In this document: positions 1 to 9,779 of the stretch, piece by piece | Position numbering within the stretch: position 1 is the stretch's first letter | How the letters are laid out: every line of letters starts with the position of its first letter | The notes under the pieces: generated by a model | What the model was told of the DNA's origin: nothing | Databases searched by the model: none | The model's input: only the letters and a program-made list of their open reading frames with translations | Position numbers and translations under genes: made by a program | Source: Pusillimonas sp. T7-7 | Lineage (GTDB): Bacteria; Pseudomonadota; Gammaproteobacteria; Burkholderiales; Burkholderiaceae_B | DNA length: 64,000 bases | Reading direction: 5' to 3' | NCBI RefSeq assembly: GCF_000209655.1 | Contig: NC_015458.1 | Span: 1,798,001 to 1,862,000, forward strand

Positions 1-337
1 TGATGGCCACCGGCACCGCACAGCGCAGCACCGGCCTGATCCAGTCCTTCAGCGACAGGCCACTGGCAAACCACACCACCATCTCGGATTCACGGAAATT
101 ACGCGTGACCGTTGTAAGCACGGCGATAAAAAGCGAGACCGACAGAATCACCGGCAAAGCCGTAATGCTCGAGAAGGTAGCCAGACCGAACACCACATTC
201 GCGCCTATGGTGCCGTTGGCAGCCTCGCCCAGCAGGCGGACCAGCAAAACACTGAGCCAAACGACCAGCAATGTCGAGAACACGACACCTGCGTGACTCA
301 TAATTTCGGAGACGACTGAACGTTTGAATAGTGACAT
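1..337 (-). CDS. lptF: LptF, LPS export permease (5' part only)
   Basis: First 112 residues of a protein that continues past the left edge. Reading leftward from an ATG at 335-337 it begins MSLFKRSVVSEIMSH, then a hydrophobic helix (about residues 17-37), a second around 50-75 and the stretch TRNFRESEMVVWFASGLS, typical of the YjgP/YjgQ (LptF/LptG) permease family. LptF pairs with LptG and the ATPase LptB2 in the inner membrane to extract lipopolysaccharide and pass it to LptC/LptA. It diverges from pepA, the arrangement found in many proteobacteria, which favours LptF over LptG. The 3' end is outside the window, so intactness cannot be judged. Confidence 0.85.
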   Translation of the reverse strand, partial: MSLFKRSVVSEIMSHAGVVFSTLLVVWLSVLLVRLLGEAANGTIGANVVFGLATFSSITALPVILSVSLFIAVLTTVTRNFRESEMVVWFASGLSLKDWIRPVLRCAVPVAI

Positions 338-392
338 GAGAGAATATACGGGATAATCGTAAGCATCTTGTCGACACCTACTGGAAACTGGA

Positions 393-1892
393 ATGGAATT
401 TAGCACACAGACCACTGCTTCTTTGCATCAAATCAAAACAGCGGCCCTTGCCGTGGGCGTTTTTTCGGATGGCATGCTCAGCCCTGCCGCCGACGTCATC
501 GACCACGCCAGCAACGGTGCACTGCGCGCCATCATCAAAACTGAATTCACAGGCAAGCCCAATACACATCTGGTGCTTAGAAACCTGACTGGCATTTCCG
601 CCACCCGCATCATTTTAGTTGGCTTGGGAAAACAAGACAGCTATAACGCTGCAGCCCATGCTGGCGCCGAACTCGTCTTTGCCAATTATTGCGCAAATGC
701 CGGCCTTACAGAAGGCGTATCTGCATTGGCGGCCATCGACTGCCCCAAAGTCAAGCTGCGTGCCCGCGCCAAAGCCGCCGCAGTGGCCGCCGGCCGCGCC
801 ACATACCGCTACGACACCACTCTCAGCGAAAAGCGCGAACCCGCCATCAAGCTTAAGAAATTCACGCTATGGGTAGCCCGCAACCAGGTTACCGAGGCTC
901 AACATGGCTTGCGTGAAGGCCGTGCCATTGCCAACGGCATGAACCTGACCCGCCTGCTGGGCGATCTGCCCCCCAATGTCTGCACACCCACTTATCTGGG
1001 CAATACCGCCAAGAAGCTGGCCAAGGAATTCAAAAGTCTGAAGGCCGAAGTGCTTGCCGGCAAACAGATAGAAGCGCTGAAAATGGGTTCCTTCCTGTCG
1101 GTTGCCCGCGGCTCGTACGAACCGCCCGCCTTCATTGTGCTCAAGCATGGCGCCAGCACCAAAGCGGCAACCAAGAAAAACAAGGCGCCCATCGTGCTGG
1201 TCGGCAAAGGCATCACTTTCGATGCCGGCGGCATTTCGCTCAAGCCGGCCGCCAACATGGACGAAATGAAGTACGACATGTGCGGTGCGGCCAGCGTGCT
1301 GGGCACGATGCGTGCCGTGGCCGAGCTTGAACTCGACCGCGACGTCATCGGCATTATTCCTTCGTGCGAAAACCTGCCCAGCGGGCGTGCCAACAAGCCG
1401 GGCGACATTGTCACCAGTATGTCTGGCCAAACCATAGAAATCCTGAATACCGATGCCGAAGGCCGCCTGGTCCTGTGCGACGCCCTCACCTATGCCGAGC
1501 GCTTCAAACCTGCCGCGGTTATTGATATTGCCACCCTGACCGGCGCTTGCGTGGTGGCCCTGGGCCATGTCAACACCGGCCTGTTCAGCCAAGACGACGA
1601 GCTGGCCGAAGGCTTGCTGCAAGCCGGCCGCGAAGCCAACGACACGGCATGGCGCATGCCCATGGACGATGCCTATCAAGAACAACTGCGCTCGAACTTT
1701 GCCGATGTGGCCAATATCGGCGGCCCCCCCGCAGGCGCCGTCACCGCAGCCTGCTTCCTGTCGCGCTTTACCAAAAGCTATCCCTGGGCCCACCTGGACA
1801 TCGCCGGCACCGCCTGGCGTAGCGGCAAAGACAAAGGCGCCTCGGGTCGGCCCGTACCCTTGCTGGTTCAGTACCTGCTCGACCAGGCTTGA
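393..1892 (+). CDS. pepA: Leucyl aminopeptidase PepA
   Basis: 499 residues, the usual length for cytosolic M17 leucine aminopeptidase. The N-terminal macro-like domain covers roughly residues 1-165 and the catalytic domain the rest. The metal/active-site segments [14 protein letters not shown] (from about residue 271) and the family signature NTDAEGRL (about 352-359) are intact, so a two-metal enzyme removing N-terminal residues from peptides is expected. In some bacteria PepA also binds DNA; nothing here tests that. It is the first gene of a pair with holC, whose start lies a few bases after its stop, and diverges from lptF over a 55-bp gap. Confidence 0.96.
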   Translation: MEFSTQTTASLHQIKTAALAVGVFSDGMLSPAADVIDHASNGALRAIIKTEFTGKPNTHLVLRNLTGISATRIILVGLGKQDSYNAAAHAGAELVFANYCANAGLTEGVSALAAIDCPKVKLRARAKAAAVAAGRATYRYDTTLSEKREPAIKLKKFTLWVARNQVTEAQHGLREGRAIANGMNLTRLLGDLPPNVCTPTYLGNTAKKLAKEFKSLKAEVLAGKQIEALKMGSFLSVARGSYEPPAFIVLKHGASTKAATKKNKAPIVLVGKGITFDAGGISLKPAANMDEMKYDMCGAASVLGTMRAVAELELDRDVIGIIPSCENLPSGRANKPGDIVTSMSGQTIEILNTDAEGRLVLCDALTYAERFKPAAVIDIATLTGACVVALGHVNTGLFSQDDELAEGLLQAGREANDTAWRMPMDDAYQEQLRSNFADVANIGGPPAGAVTAACFLSRFTKSYPWAHLDIAGTAWRSGKDKGASGRPVPLLVQYLLDQA

Positions 1893-1900
1893 TGCCAGTC

Positions 1901-2332
1901 ATGAGCCGGGTCGACTTTGCTTTCGGCGCCCCCAACCGCTTGCGCACGGCCTGCGAGGTCGTACGCAAGCACTACAGCGCGGGCCGTCGTGTGCTGGTCT
2001 ATACACAAGACAGACAAAGGCTGGAACGTTTCGACCACCTGCTTTGGGGCTTTGACCCCACAGCATTTGTTCCTCATGTCATGACCGACGACCCGCTGGC
2101 TGCCCAGACTCCGGTTCAGTTGACGGCAGCCCCGCCGGTCGCCAGTCCAACCGCAGATGGGCAGCAGCCCTGGCTGCTCAATCTCGACTTGTCATGCCCG
2201 CCCGGTTACGAACATTTTGACCGCATCCTTGAGATCGTTTCCGATCACGAAGATGACAAGCTTGCTGCACGCGAACGCTGGCAACAATATAAAGTTGCCG
2301 GACATGCGCTTCATGCGCATAAACTAGGGTGA
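1901..2332 (+). CDS. holC: DNA polymerase III chi subunit HolC
   Basis: 143 residues starting MSRVDFAFGAPNRL. This matches the family start (M-x-R-V-D-F-y-F), so the ATG at 1901 was preferred over the in-frame TTG at 1889 and ATG at 1892 that overlap the pepA stop. The chi subunit links the clamp loader (through psi) to single-stranded DNA-binding protein at the replication fork. Visible family features are the central RVLVYTQDRQRLERFDHLLWGFDPTAFVPH segment and a C-terminal ERWQQYKVAGHALHAHKLG helix. A low-complexity loop lies around residues 63-90. pepA-holC adjacency is widespread in proteobacteria and supports the call. Confidence 0.93.
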   Translation: MSRVDFAFGAPNRLRTACEVVRKHYSAGRRVLVYTQDRQRLERFDHLLWGFDPTAFVPHVMTDDPLAAQTPVQLTAAPPVASPTADGQQPWLLNLDLSCPPGYEHFDRILEIVSDHEDDKLAARERWQQYKVAGHALHAHKLG

Positions 2333-2437
2333 ACGGGCATAAATCAGTTGCATATTCAGCTAATTGTCAGTTAACCTAGCCTTTAAACCCGCCTTCATCG
2401 GCGACCCAAGCAATTCCGCACAAGGAAAGGATTTCAT

Positions 2438-3145
2438 ATGAGCGATCTACGTCAACCCGTGACGCCAGGCACTGGATACGGCGCGACCGCGTCCGCTGTG
2501 GCGCGCAACCGCGTCCTGCGCAATACATATTGGCTGCTGGCGCTGTCTATGGTGCCTACCGTGTTGGGCGCACTGGTCGGCCTGAATACCGGCATCAACC
2601 AGATCATGGGCTCTAGCCCCGGCGTCAGCGCCATTGTCTTTCTGGCTGGCGCCTTCGGCCTCATGTTCCTGATCGAGCGCAATAAAAACAGCTCGGTCGG
2701 CGTTGCCTTGCTGCTGGCCTTCACCTTTTTCATGGGCATCATGCTGTCGCGCCTGCTGGGCCATGTATTGGGCTTTGCCAACGGCTCGCAGCTCATCATG
2801 TTCGCCTTTGGCGGCACCGCCATTGTGTTCGGCGCCATGGCCAGTATTGCGTCAACCAGCAAGCGCGATTTTTCCACCATGCACAAATTCCTGTTCATTG
2901 GTGTCATTATTCTTATCGTCGCATCGCTGGCCAACATCTTCCTGCAAATGCCTGCCCTGATGCTCACTATCTCGGTCATGGCCGTCGCGATTTTTTCCGC
3001 CCTGCTGCTGGTCGACCTGCAACGCATCATCAACGGCGGCGAAACCAACTACGTAACCGCCACACTGGCCGTCTACCTCGACGTCTACAATATTTTCGCC
3101 AATTTGCTGATGCTGCTCGGTATCTTTGGCGGCGATCGCGAGTAA
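2438..3145 (+). CDS. Bax inhibitor-1/YccA family membrane protein
   Basis: 235 residues with about seven hydrophobic segments between residues 30 and 230, and a short hydrophilic N-terminus. The pattern (N-terminal RNTYWLLALSMVPT, C-terminal LDVYNIFANLLMLLGIFGGDRE) is that of the BI-1/TMBIM superfamily, close to E. coli YccA/YbhL. YccA interacts with and modulates the FtsH membrane protease; other family members are pH-sensitive calcium leaks. The exact role here is unknown. The ATG follows an AAGGAAAGGA-type ribosome binding site. It stands alone, converging with the EamA permease gene. Confidence 0.9.
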   Translation: MSDLRQPVTPGTGYGATASAVARNRVLRNTYWLLALSMVPTVLGALVGLNTGINQIMGSSPGVSAIVFLAGAFGLMFLIERNKNSSVGVALLLAFTFFMGIMLSRLLGHVLGFANGSQLIMFAFGGTAIVFGAMASIASTSKRDFSTMHKFLFIGVIILIVASLANIFLQMPALMLTISVMAVAIFSALLLVDLQRIINGGETNYVTATLAVYLDVYNIFANLLMLLGIFGGDRE

Positions 3146-3202
3146 AGCACCTAATTGCCGGCGTCGGGCCCTGCCTGGCCCTGTCGCGCACAAACAGATC
3201 GC

Positions 3203-4126
3203 TCAGGCTTCCCGCCTGGGCGTTTCTTTTTTGGCGTTGGCAGATAGCCGCCAGACCATTGCCCCCTCGCCCGCAATCAGCAGCACAGCAATCCAGATTG
3301 GCACGTAAGTAAACCAGGCCTGATACGACACCGCCTCGTGCAGAAACAGAAAAGCCACCCAGAACAGCAATACAGGCTCCACATAGCCCAATATGCCGAA
3401 CAGGCCCAACGGCAGCATGCGGCTGGCCGAAATATACGCCACCAAGGCGGCCGAGCTGATCAGTCCCAGCAATGGAACTTGACCAAACAGCCGTGGAAAT
3501 CGGGAAAACTGCTCCAGCACGCTCAGGTCCTGGCTAAATAAAATGAACAAGGCGCCTGGCGCCACGAACAGCATATCGAACCACAGGGCGCTGAGCGACC
3601 CCATACGCAGCCGCCTGCGCAGCATGAAGTACGGCGGATAGCCGAACATGACCAAGGCGGTCGCCCACGAAAAGGACCCGGACCGCCATAATTCGTGCGA
3701 CACGCCCACCGCGGCAACCAGAACTGCCATGGTTTGCACCCTGCTCAGACGCTCGCCATAAAACAGTCGCCCCAGCAATACCATGACCATGGGCAGCAGG
3801 AAATAGCCCATGGATACATCCAGGCCTTTCTGATTGAGAGGCGCCCAGGCAAACAGCCACAGCTGCATGCCAATCAGGGTAGCGCTCAACAATAACAACA
3901 ACCACAGGACGGGTTCCTGACGCAATCGCACATACACCGCCGAGATCTCGGGCCAGCCTCGCGCACGATAAATGACCAGGGCAAGCACCGGCAGGCACAG
4001 CAATACCCGCCACGCAAAGACCTCTGTTCCCGTCAAAGGAGGCAAGACCGTTGTGTAGTAATAAAGCGTGGCGAACAGAAAGGATGACAAGACCGACAGC
4101 GCAACACCTTGTCTCATGGACTGCAT
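3203..4126 (-). CDS. rarD: EamA/RarD-like drug/metabolite permease
   Basis: 307 residues with about ten transmembrane helices, arranged as two EamA repeats (about residues 5-140 and 150-290). It starts MQSMRQGVALSVLSSFLFATLYYYTTVLPPLTGTEVFAWR, resembling the RarD branch of the DMT superfamily, whose substrates are mostly unknown. The start was set at ATG 4124-4126, behind an AAGGTG-like site; a longer in-frame extension upstream is polar and falls inside the PIN gene. The gene overlaps the 3' end of the PIN-domain gene by 13 bp, so it is probably translated as the last gene of the lepA-recO operon. The gene symbol is tentative. Confidence 0.75.
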   Translation of the reverse strand: MQSMRQGVALSVLSSFLFATLYYYTTVLPPLTGTEVFAWRVLLCLPVLALVIYRARGWPEISAVYVRLRQEPVLWLLLLLSATLIGMQLWLFAWAPLNQKGLDVSMGYFLLPMVMVLLGRLFYGERLSRVQTMAVLVAAVGVSHELWRSGSFSWATALVMFGYPPYFMLRRRLRMGSLSALWFDMLFVAPGALFILFSQDLSVLEQFSRFPRLFGQVPLLGLISSAALVAYISASRMLPLGLFGILGYVEPVLLFWVAFLFLHEAVSYQAWFTYVPIWIAVLLIAGEGAMVWRLSANAKKETPRREA

Positions 4127-4698
4127 AGACACACCTTGTTGAATCGAAACAGACGTTCCCGCTTCAGGATGATGCTTACGGTCTCGGCTGGCCTGCCGGG
4201 CGCTTGGGCATAAGCAGGCAAGGCATCGAGCAGTTCCATCATCAGTTGCGGGTGCACTTCCCAACAGCGCAGCAACAGTTGATCCGGATCCAGCAGCGTC
4301 AGGCCCAGGCCATGCAACTCGGACCGATTGAAGTCTCTGATATTCCGCGTCACAATGCCCACACTGGCTTGCGGCCGTGCGGCCTGGATGGACCTGGCTG
4401 CGGCAATGACATGCCAGTCCTTGGGATCGCTGCGTTGCAAGCCATTTTTGTAGTCATCGATCTCACCGCAGTCAGCTGCGGGAAAATCACGCTGCAGCAA
4501 CTGCCACTGGATATCAATCTCTTCTTGGGCTACCGACCATAATCGTCCAGCATTGCGACGCCACTCATCACCAATGACCCGGCTCCAGGCTGGCTCGAAA
4601 CAACCTTGCCCAGCCAGATGCAAAAGCCCCCGGCGCAATACGTTGGAAATCAGCACACAGGTATCCAGGACAAGCACTTGCGGAATACGGGCGTTCAA
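4114..4698 (-). CDS. PIN-domain protein, putative ribonuclease
   Basis: 194 residues beginning MNARIPQVLVLDTCVLISN. The VLDTCVLIS start, with the acidic residue at D12, is typical of PIN domains. Further candidate metal ligands are E45 (in GDEWRRN), D94 (in DPKDWHVIAAA) and D122 (near TRNIRDF). PIN proteins are Mg-dependent RNases; many are toxins of VapBC pairs, but no small antitoxin gene lies next to this one. Its ATG overlaps the recO stop (ATGA) and its end overlaps the EamA gene, so it is embedded in a housekeeping operon. It resembles stand-alone PIN proteins annotated in betaproteobacteria; the RNA target is unknown. Confidence 0.75.
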   Translation of the reverse strand: MNARIPQVLVLDTCVLISNVLRRGLLHLAGQGCFEPAWSRVIGDEWRRNAGRLWSVAQEEIDIQWQLLQRDFPAADCGEIDDYKNGLQRSDPKDWHVIAAARSIQAARPQASVGIVTRNIRDFNRSELHGLGLTLLDPDQLLLRCWEVHPQLMMELLDALPAYAQAPGRPAETVSIILKRERLFRFNKVCLCSP

Positions 4699-5279
4699 TA
4701 TTGCTGCAGCTCCATCAGAACTTTGCGGGTCAGCAAGGGTCGGCCCAGCAGCTCATTGAGTCGCACACGCAAAGACTGGCGCAAGGCGGGTTCGATGCTG
4801 GGGTCATCAAAATCCGGGACCTCATCTTCGATGCCGTAGCCGGTTTCATTCAATAAAATCCACTCAAAGCGGCGCAAGGCGCTGGCGGCCGACCGCTGCA
4901 AGGCAAGCCGCTGCAGCGCGACATCGTAGGCTTCATACAGCACAGGATGTGGATCTTCGCGCGGCAGCAGGCGCAGCAACAGTTCGTTCATATACCAAGC
5001 CGACATATAGGCCTGGCCGCCCAGCTTGCGTATACCCATGGACTCGGCCCGGGTCAGGGTCTTGACTTCATTTGCCCCGCTCCAGGACAAGGCCAACGGC
5101 TGAAAGGCAGACAGCACTGGACGCAACACCGAATAGGGGCGCTTGGCGCCTTTGGCAACCAACGCAACCACACCATGATGGCGGGTAAAGGCCTGAACAA
5201 TCAGCGAGGTTTCCCGCCACGGCGCCGAATGCAACAAATAGCCTGCCGCATCTTGAACACGCAGACTCCGTTTACTCAT
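4695..5279 (-). CDS. recO: DNA repair protein RecO (short form)
   Basis: 194 residues starting [31 protein letters not shown], the classic RecO OB-fold beginning, with the AKGAKRPYSVLRPVLSAFQPL segment. RecO works with RecR and RecF to load RecA on gapped DNA. The start at ATG 5277-5279 overlaps the end of era by 8 bp; the open frame extends upstream inside era but only yields residues unlike RecO. Odd: the region after LLNETGYG is very short before the closing GRPLLTRKVLMELQQY motif. The whole protein is about 45-50 residues shorter than E. coli RecO (242), with the middle of the C-terminal domain apparently missing. Confidence 0.88.
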   Translation of the reverse strand: MSKRSLRVQDAAGYLLHSAPWRETSLIVQAFTRHHGVVALVAKGAKRPYSVLRPVLSAFQPLALSWSGANEVKTLTRAESMGIRKLGGQAYMSAWYMNELLLRLLPREDPHPVLYEAYDVALQRLALQRSAASALRRFEWILLNETGYGIEDEVPDFDDPSIEPALRQSLRVRLNELLGRPLLTRKVLMELQQY

Positions 5280-6159
5280 ATCCCAGTTCGCGCAGCGTGC
5301 TCTCGCGATCAGACCAGCCCTTGCGCACCTTGATATACACATCCAGGAAAACAGGCTTGTCGAGCAGCTTGACCATGTCTTGTCGCGCTTCGGTGGCAAT
5401 ACGCTTCATGTGCGCGCCGCCCGCACCCAACAATATGGGACGATGGGTTTCGCGCTCGACCAGTATGCAGGCGGCCACCCTGGCGCCAGACTCGTTTTCG
5501 TCCCATTGCTCAATGACAACTGTGCATCCATAGGGCAGCTCATCGCCAACCAGACGGAATATTTTTTCGCGGACAAGCTCAGCCACAATAAAACGCATGG
5601 GCCGATCTGTAAGCGTATCGGCCTCGAACATGGGTTCGCCTTCAGGCAGCCGCGTAGCGATTTCCTGCAGCAGGTTTTCAAGCTGTACACCGCGCAAGGC
5701 GCTCACGGGGACTACTGCTGAATAGGGGTGCTGCGCCATGATCTTGCTGACGTAGACGAACATGTCGTTCTTGCTCTTGAGCGCATCCACTTTGTTTACG
5801 GCCAATATGGTGTGGCCAGTCTTGGGCAGCAAGGGCAGCAACTGGGCGTCACCGGCCGACCACTTGCCCGCCTCAACCACGTGCACGGTCACATCAACGT
5901 CGGCAAGTGCCTGGGTGACCACACGGTTCATCATGCGATTCATGGTACCGCCGTGGCGCGTCTGGAACCCCGGCGTATCGACGAAGACAAACTGCTCATG
6001 GTCGCGAGTCAGCACGCCGTGTATGCGATGGCGGGTGGTTTGCGCTTTGCGTGAAACAATCGATATCTTGCTACCGATCAGGGCATTGGTCAGGGTCGAT
6101 TTGCCGACATTCGGGCGTCCAACCACTGCCACAAAACCGCAACGAAAAGGAGTTGTCAT
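5272..6159 (-). CDS. era: GTPase Era
   Basis: 295 residues. The G1 loop GRPNVGKST lies at residues 14-22, followed by the switch region [10 protein letters not shown]3 [11 protein letters not shown] and G4 NKVD. A C-terminal KH domain (about 210-290, with [18 protein letters not shown]) binds the 3' end of 16S rRNA. Era is an essential 30S-assembly GTPase. The ATG overlaps the rnc stop by 4 bp (ATGA) and the end overlaps recO, so lepB-rnc-era-recO are tightly coupled, as in many proteobacteria. Length and motifs are normal. Confidence 0.97.
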   Translation of the reverse strand: MTTPFRCGFVAVVGRPNVGKSTLTNALIGSKISIVSRKAQTTRHRIHGVLTRDHEQFVFVDTPGFQTRHGGTMNRMMNRVVTQALADVDVTVHVVEAGKWSAGDAQLLPLLPKTGHTILAVNKVDALKSKNDMFVYVSKIMAQHPYSAVVPVSALRGVQLENLLQEIATRLPEGEPMFEADTLTDRPMRFIVAELVREKIFRLVGDELPYGCTVVIEQWDENESGARVAACILVERETHRPILLGAGGAHMKRIATEARQDMVKLLDKPVFLDVYIKVRKGWSDRESTLRELGYE

Positions 6160-6914
6160 TTTTTCTCCTGGGAAACAGCAACCGGCAAGGAAAGCTGAGT
6201 CGATTTACGGGCGCGTGGCTTGCGCTGCCCCTTGGTCTGCGGTATGGCGTTGATGGCGGCAATGGCAAGCTCGGCAGCCGACTGCTCGGCCGCACGGCGG
6301 CTGGCGCCCCCGGCCGATACTTTAATATCGAGTACAGGAATCTGGCACTCGACTTCGAATAACTGATTATGCGCCGCGCCATGCGTGGCGACAACAGTAT
6401 AGGCGGGGAGGTCAAGCTTGCGCGCCTGCAACAGCTCTTGCAATAGTGTCTTGGGATCCTTACCCAAGGTCTTGGCGTCTACATTGTCCAGAATGGTTTC
6501 GTACTGGCGCTGAATTACTTGTTGCGCGGCATCGAAGCCGCCATCCAGATACACCGCAGCAAACAAGGCTTCGAGCGCATCAGCCAGAATCGACGGCCGC
6601 CGGAAGCCGCCGCTTTTCAATTCACCCTCGCCCAGCCGCAAATATTGGGACAGATTTAACCGACCCGCAATATCAGCCAGCGCCGCCTGCTTCACCAAGT
6701 TGGCACGCAGGCGCGACAGATCGCCTTCATCTATTTTGGGAAACCGGACAAACAGCAGCGACGCCACGACAAAATTGAGTACTGAGTCTCCCAGAAACTC
6801 GAGCCGCTCGTTATGGGGCCCACTGTGGCTCCGATGGGTGAGCGCCTGTTCCAGCAAGGAAGCATCGCCAAACTGGTAGTCCAGCGCGGCCTGCAGAGTA
6901 TTCTGGCTGGCCAT
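6156..6914 (-). CDS. rnc: Ribonuclease III
   Basis: 252 residues. The endonuclease domain carries the signature [16 protein letters not shown] (from about residue 37) and the second acidic site in [16 protein letters not shown] double-stranded-RNA binding domain follows (about 155-230), and then a basic tail with [10 protein letters not shown]. RNase III cuts double-stranded RNA in rRNA precursors and structured mRNAs. Start and stop interlock with lepB (TAATG, 1-bp overlap) and era (ATGA). The tail is somewhat longer than in E. coli RNase III (226 residues); similar extensions are common in this group as far as I recall. Confidence 0.96.
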   Translation of the reverse strand: MASQNTLQAALDYQFGDASLLEQALTHRSHSGPHNERLEFLGDSVLNFVVASLLFVRFPKIDEGDLSRLRANLVKQAALADIAGRLNLSQYLRLGEGELKSGGFRRPSILADALEALFAAVYLDGGFDAAQQVIQRQYETILDNVDAKTLGKDPKTLLQELLQARKLDLPAYTVVATHGAAHNQLFEVECQIPVLDIKVSAGGASRRAAEQSAAELAIAAINAIPQTKGQRKPRARKSTQLSLPVAVSQEKK

Positions 6915-7801
6915 TAATCAAATCCGCCTATACGGCTGGGCTCGCTGAAATTCATCCAGATAAAAAATGCCCTGCCAACAATGTATTCGTCGGGCACAAA
7001 GCCCCAGTAACGGCTGTCCAGACTGTTGTCGCGATTGTCGCCCATCATGAAGTAATGGTCAGGCGGCACTGTACACCGCACGCCATTGCCCAGGTACTCG
7101 CAATTTTCCCGATATGGGTAGTTGGAGATCGCCATGTAGTCTTGCGGGGCTTGCTTATTGAGCAGGATGTTGTGCTGCACATCGCCCAGCTGTTCAGTAT
7201 AGCGCCCCACGTAAGCGGAGCGGTCGGGTTCGAAGAAGTCTCCGGCACGGGTATGCGCAACCTCTTTCCCGTTGATGGTCAGCACCTTGTTGCGGTACTG
7301 GACAACATCGCCAGGCAGTCCTACGACCCGCTTGATGTAGTCCACATCGGTATCGACGGGATAGCGGAACACCATGACATCGCCGCGACTGGGCTTACCC
7401 AATTCAACGATTTTCTTGTCGATGACCGGCAAGCGAATGCCATACTGAAATTTGTTGACCAGAATGAGGTCGCCATTTTGCAAAGTGGGCAGCATAGAGC
7501 CCGAAGGAATGCGAAAAGGCTCGACGATAAAAGAACGCAAGACGAACACAAACAAAATGACGGGGAAAAAACTGACGCAGTATTCGATCCACCATGGCGC
7601 ACGATTGGCATTGTCGTAGGCCTCCTGGCGTATTCGTGCCGCTTCTGCCTGCCCTAGTCCTGCCACCGCCGGGCCGGTGGCTGCCATGGCCGCTACGCCG
7701 CTGGCGCGTCGGCGCGCTCGCAAATGAAAGAAGTCCAGACACCAGACAATGCCGGTTACGACCAACAGAACAAACAAAATCAGGGCGAAATCCCAACTCA
7801 T
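6914..7801 (-). CDS. lepB: Signal peptidase I
   Basis: 295 residues. There are hydrophobic membrane helices at about 3-22 and 73-92, with a cytosolic loop between them. The catalytic serine is S102 in [10 protein letters not shown] and the catalytic lysine K158 in [12 protein letters not shown]; the box [14 protein letters not shown] is intact. The enzyme cleaves signal peptides of exported proteins on the periplasmic face of the inner membrane. It lies between lepA (27-bp gap) and rnc (1-bp overlap), the conserved lepA-lepB-rnc-era order. Confidence 0.97.
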   Translation of the reverse strand: MSWDFALILFVLLVVTGIVWCLDFFHLRARRRASGVAAMAATGPAVAGLGQAEAARIRQEAYDNANRAPWWIEYCVSFFPVILFVFVLRSFIVEPFRIPSGSMLPTLQNGDLILVNKFQYGIRLPVIDKKIVELGKPSRGDVMVFRYPVDTDVDYIKRVVGLPGDVVQYRNKVLTINGKEVAHTRAGDFFEPDRSAYVGRYTEQLGDVQHNILLNKQAPQDYMAISNYPYRENCEYLGNGVRCTVPPDHYFMMGDNRDNSLDSRYWGFVPDEYIVGRAFFIWMNFSEPSRIGGFD

Positions 7802-7828
7802 GCCAGATATACCTTGTTATTTTTCATG

Positions 7829-9622
7829 TTACTTGTCTTCAACTTGCAAAATGGCCAGAAATGCCTCTTGGGGAATTTCAACGTTGCCCACCTGTTTCAT
7901 GCGCTTCTTGCCTGCTTTCTGTTTTTCAAGCAGTTTCTTCTTGCGTGAGATATCGCCACCATAGCATTTGGCCAATACGTTCTTGCGCAAGGCCTTGACG
8001 TTTTCCCGGGCAACGACTTCGGCCCCAATGGCAGCCTGTATGGCAATGTCGAACATCTGACGAGGAATCAGGCTGCGCATCTTGGAGACCACCTCACGGC
8101 CGCGGTATCGGGCGTTGGAGCGGTGGACGATCATGGACAAGGCATCGACACGGTCGCCGTTGATCAGCAGGTCGACACGCACAACATCGGCGGACCGGTA
8201 CTCTTTGAACTCGTAATCCATCGAGGCATAGCCACGCGATACCGACTTGAGTTTGTCGAAAAAGTCGAGAACGATCTCGGCCAGGGGCATTTCATACGAC
8301 AGATGCACCTGCCGGCCATGGTAGGTCATGTTCAACTGTATTCCGCGCTTGACCATGCACAGCGACATGACTGGCCCGACGTATTCTTGCGGCATGAACA
8401 AGGTGATCGTGACAATGGGCTCGCGAATCTCGGTAATGTTCCCGACTTCAGGCATGCGCGAAGGGCTTTCTATCATGGCCACTGTACCGTCGCGCTGCTC
8501 AACCTCGTACACCACGGACGGCGCCGTAGTGATGATGTCCATGTCGAACTCGCGCTCCAGGCGCTCCTGCACGATTTCCATGTGCAACAGGCCCAGAAAG
8601 CCGCAGCGGAAACCAAAACCCAGCGCCTGCGAGACTTCAGGCTCGAACATCAGCGACGAGTCGTTCAGCTTCAGCTTTTCCAGAGAGTCGCGCAACTGGT
8701 CATATTCGCTGCTTTCCACCGGGTACAGGCCCGCGAAAACCTGCGGCTTGACCTCTTTGAAGCCCGGCAAGGCGGTCGATGCCGGCTTGCCGGCCAGGGT
8801 GATGGTGTCGCCCACCTTGGCATGCTCGAGCTCTTTGATGCCGGCAATCACAAAACCGACCTCGCCCGCCGAAAGCTGCTGGCGAGGGACGGATTTAGGT
8901 GTGAAGACACCAATGTGCTCGCATAAGTGGCTGGCCCCCGCGGCCATGAGCAGGATCTTGTCTTTGGGCCTGAGCACCCCATTGACGATGCGCACCAGCA
9001 TCACGACCCCAACGTAGTTGTCGAACCACGAGTCGATGATCAGCGCCTGCAAAGGCTGGCTAGGGTCACCGACGGGTGCAGGCACCTTGGCCACGATGGT
9101 TTCCAGGATTTCATCTATGCCCAGGCCGGTTTTTGCACTACACAATACGGCTTCCGACGCGTCTATACCTATGACATCCTCGATTTCCTGCCTGGCATTC
9201 TCGGGCTCAGCCGAGGGCAAATCCATTTTATTCAGGACGGGTATGACCTCGACGCCAAGTTCAATGGCGGTATAGCAATTGGCTACAGTCTGGGCCTCGA
9301 CGCCTTGCGAGGCATCCACCACCAGCAGCGCTCCTTCGCAGGCAGACAAGGAGCGGCTGACTTCATAGGAAAAGTCTACGTGCCCGGGGGTGTCAATAAG
9401 ATTGAGTGCATAAGTTTTACCATCTTGGGCCTTGTAGCTGAGCGCAGCTGTCTGGGCCTTGATGGTAATACCCCGTTCGCGCTCGATATCCATGGAATCA
9501 AGCACTTGGGTCGACATCTCGCGGTCGGCCAGGCCTCCACAACGGTGGATCAAGCGATCGGCAAGCGTGGATTTACCGTGGTCGATATGGGCAATAATGG
9601 AAAAGTTGCGGATGTGATCCAT
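7829..9622 (-). CDS. lepA: Elongation factor 4 (LepA)
   Basis: 597 residues starting [24 protein letters not shown]; the start was taken at ATG 9620-9622 because the upstream extension is not family-like. G motifs: AHIDHGKST (about 9-17), DTPGHVDF and NKMD. The EF-G-like domains are followed by the LepA-specific C-terminal domain ending in [42 protein letters not shown]4 back-translocates or remodels stalled ribosomes and has been linked to 30S biogenesis. It heads the lepA-lepB-rnc-era-recO operon, immediately downstream of the terminator closing the sigma-E operon. Confidence 0.97.
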   Translation of the reverse strand: MDHIRNFSIIAHIDHGKSTLADRLIHRCGGLADREMSTQVLDSMDIERERGITIKAQTAALSYKAQDGKTYALNLIDTPGHVDFSYEVSRSLSACEGALLVVDASQGVEAQTVANCYTAIELGVEVIPVLNKMDLPSAEPENARQEIEDVIGIDASEAVLCSAKTGLGIDEILETIVAKVPAPVGDPSQPLQALIIDSWFDNYVGVVMLVRIVNGVLRPKDKILLMAAGASHLCEHIGVFTPKSVPRQQLSAGEVGFVIAGIKELEHAKVGDTITLAGKPASTALPGFKEVKPQVFAGLYPVESSEYDQLRDSLEKLKLNDSSLMFEPEVSQALGFGFRCGFLGLLHMEIVQERLEREFDMDIITTAPSVVYEVEQRDGTVAMIESPSRMPEVGNITEIREPIVTITLFMPQEYVGPVMSLCMVKRGIQLNMTYHGRQVHLSYEMPLAEIVLDFFDKLKSVSRGYASMDYEFKEYRSADVVRVDLLINGDRVDALSMIVHRSNARYRGREVVSKMRSLIPRQMFDIAIQAAIGAEVVARENVKALRKNVLAKCYGGDISRKKKLLEKQKAGKKRMKQVGNVEIPQEAFLAILQVEDK

Positions 9623-9665
9623 AAACCAGCAAAAAGAAGCTCGGCACAGCCAGAGCAATTAGAAA

Positions 9666-9746
9666 AAGGCAAAAAGGAGCGCCGGGAGCGACCTGAGCAC
9701 CGCACGCTTGCGGCGGCTTGTCAGACCTTGCTACCCGGCGCTCCTT
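9666..9746 (-). terminator. Intrinsic terminator of the rpoE-rseA-rseB-mucD operon
   Basis: Perfect 13-bp stem: AAGGAGCGCCGGG at 9674-9686 pairs with CCCGGCGCTCCTT at 9734-9746. On the minus strand the closing arm runs straight into TTTGCCTTTTT. An internal CCGC/GCGG stem caps the long loop. It lies 34 bp after the mucD stop and about 45 bp before the lepA start, so it should separate the two operons, unless readthrough occurs. Confidence 0.8.
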
Positions 9747-9779
9747 CCGGCTCTGCGCCATTTTAGCCGTTTCTACGGA

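Noticed and set aside
867..1793. 308-codon minus-strand frame inside pepA
   Set aside because: Antisense to the catalytic domain of PepA; Gly/Ala/His-rich shadow translation.
4695..5279. Frameshift as the reason for short RecO
   Set aside because: No alternative frame near 4750-4850 gives RecO-like residues, and the C-terminal motif is in frame, so an in-frame deletion fits better.
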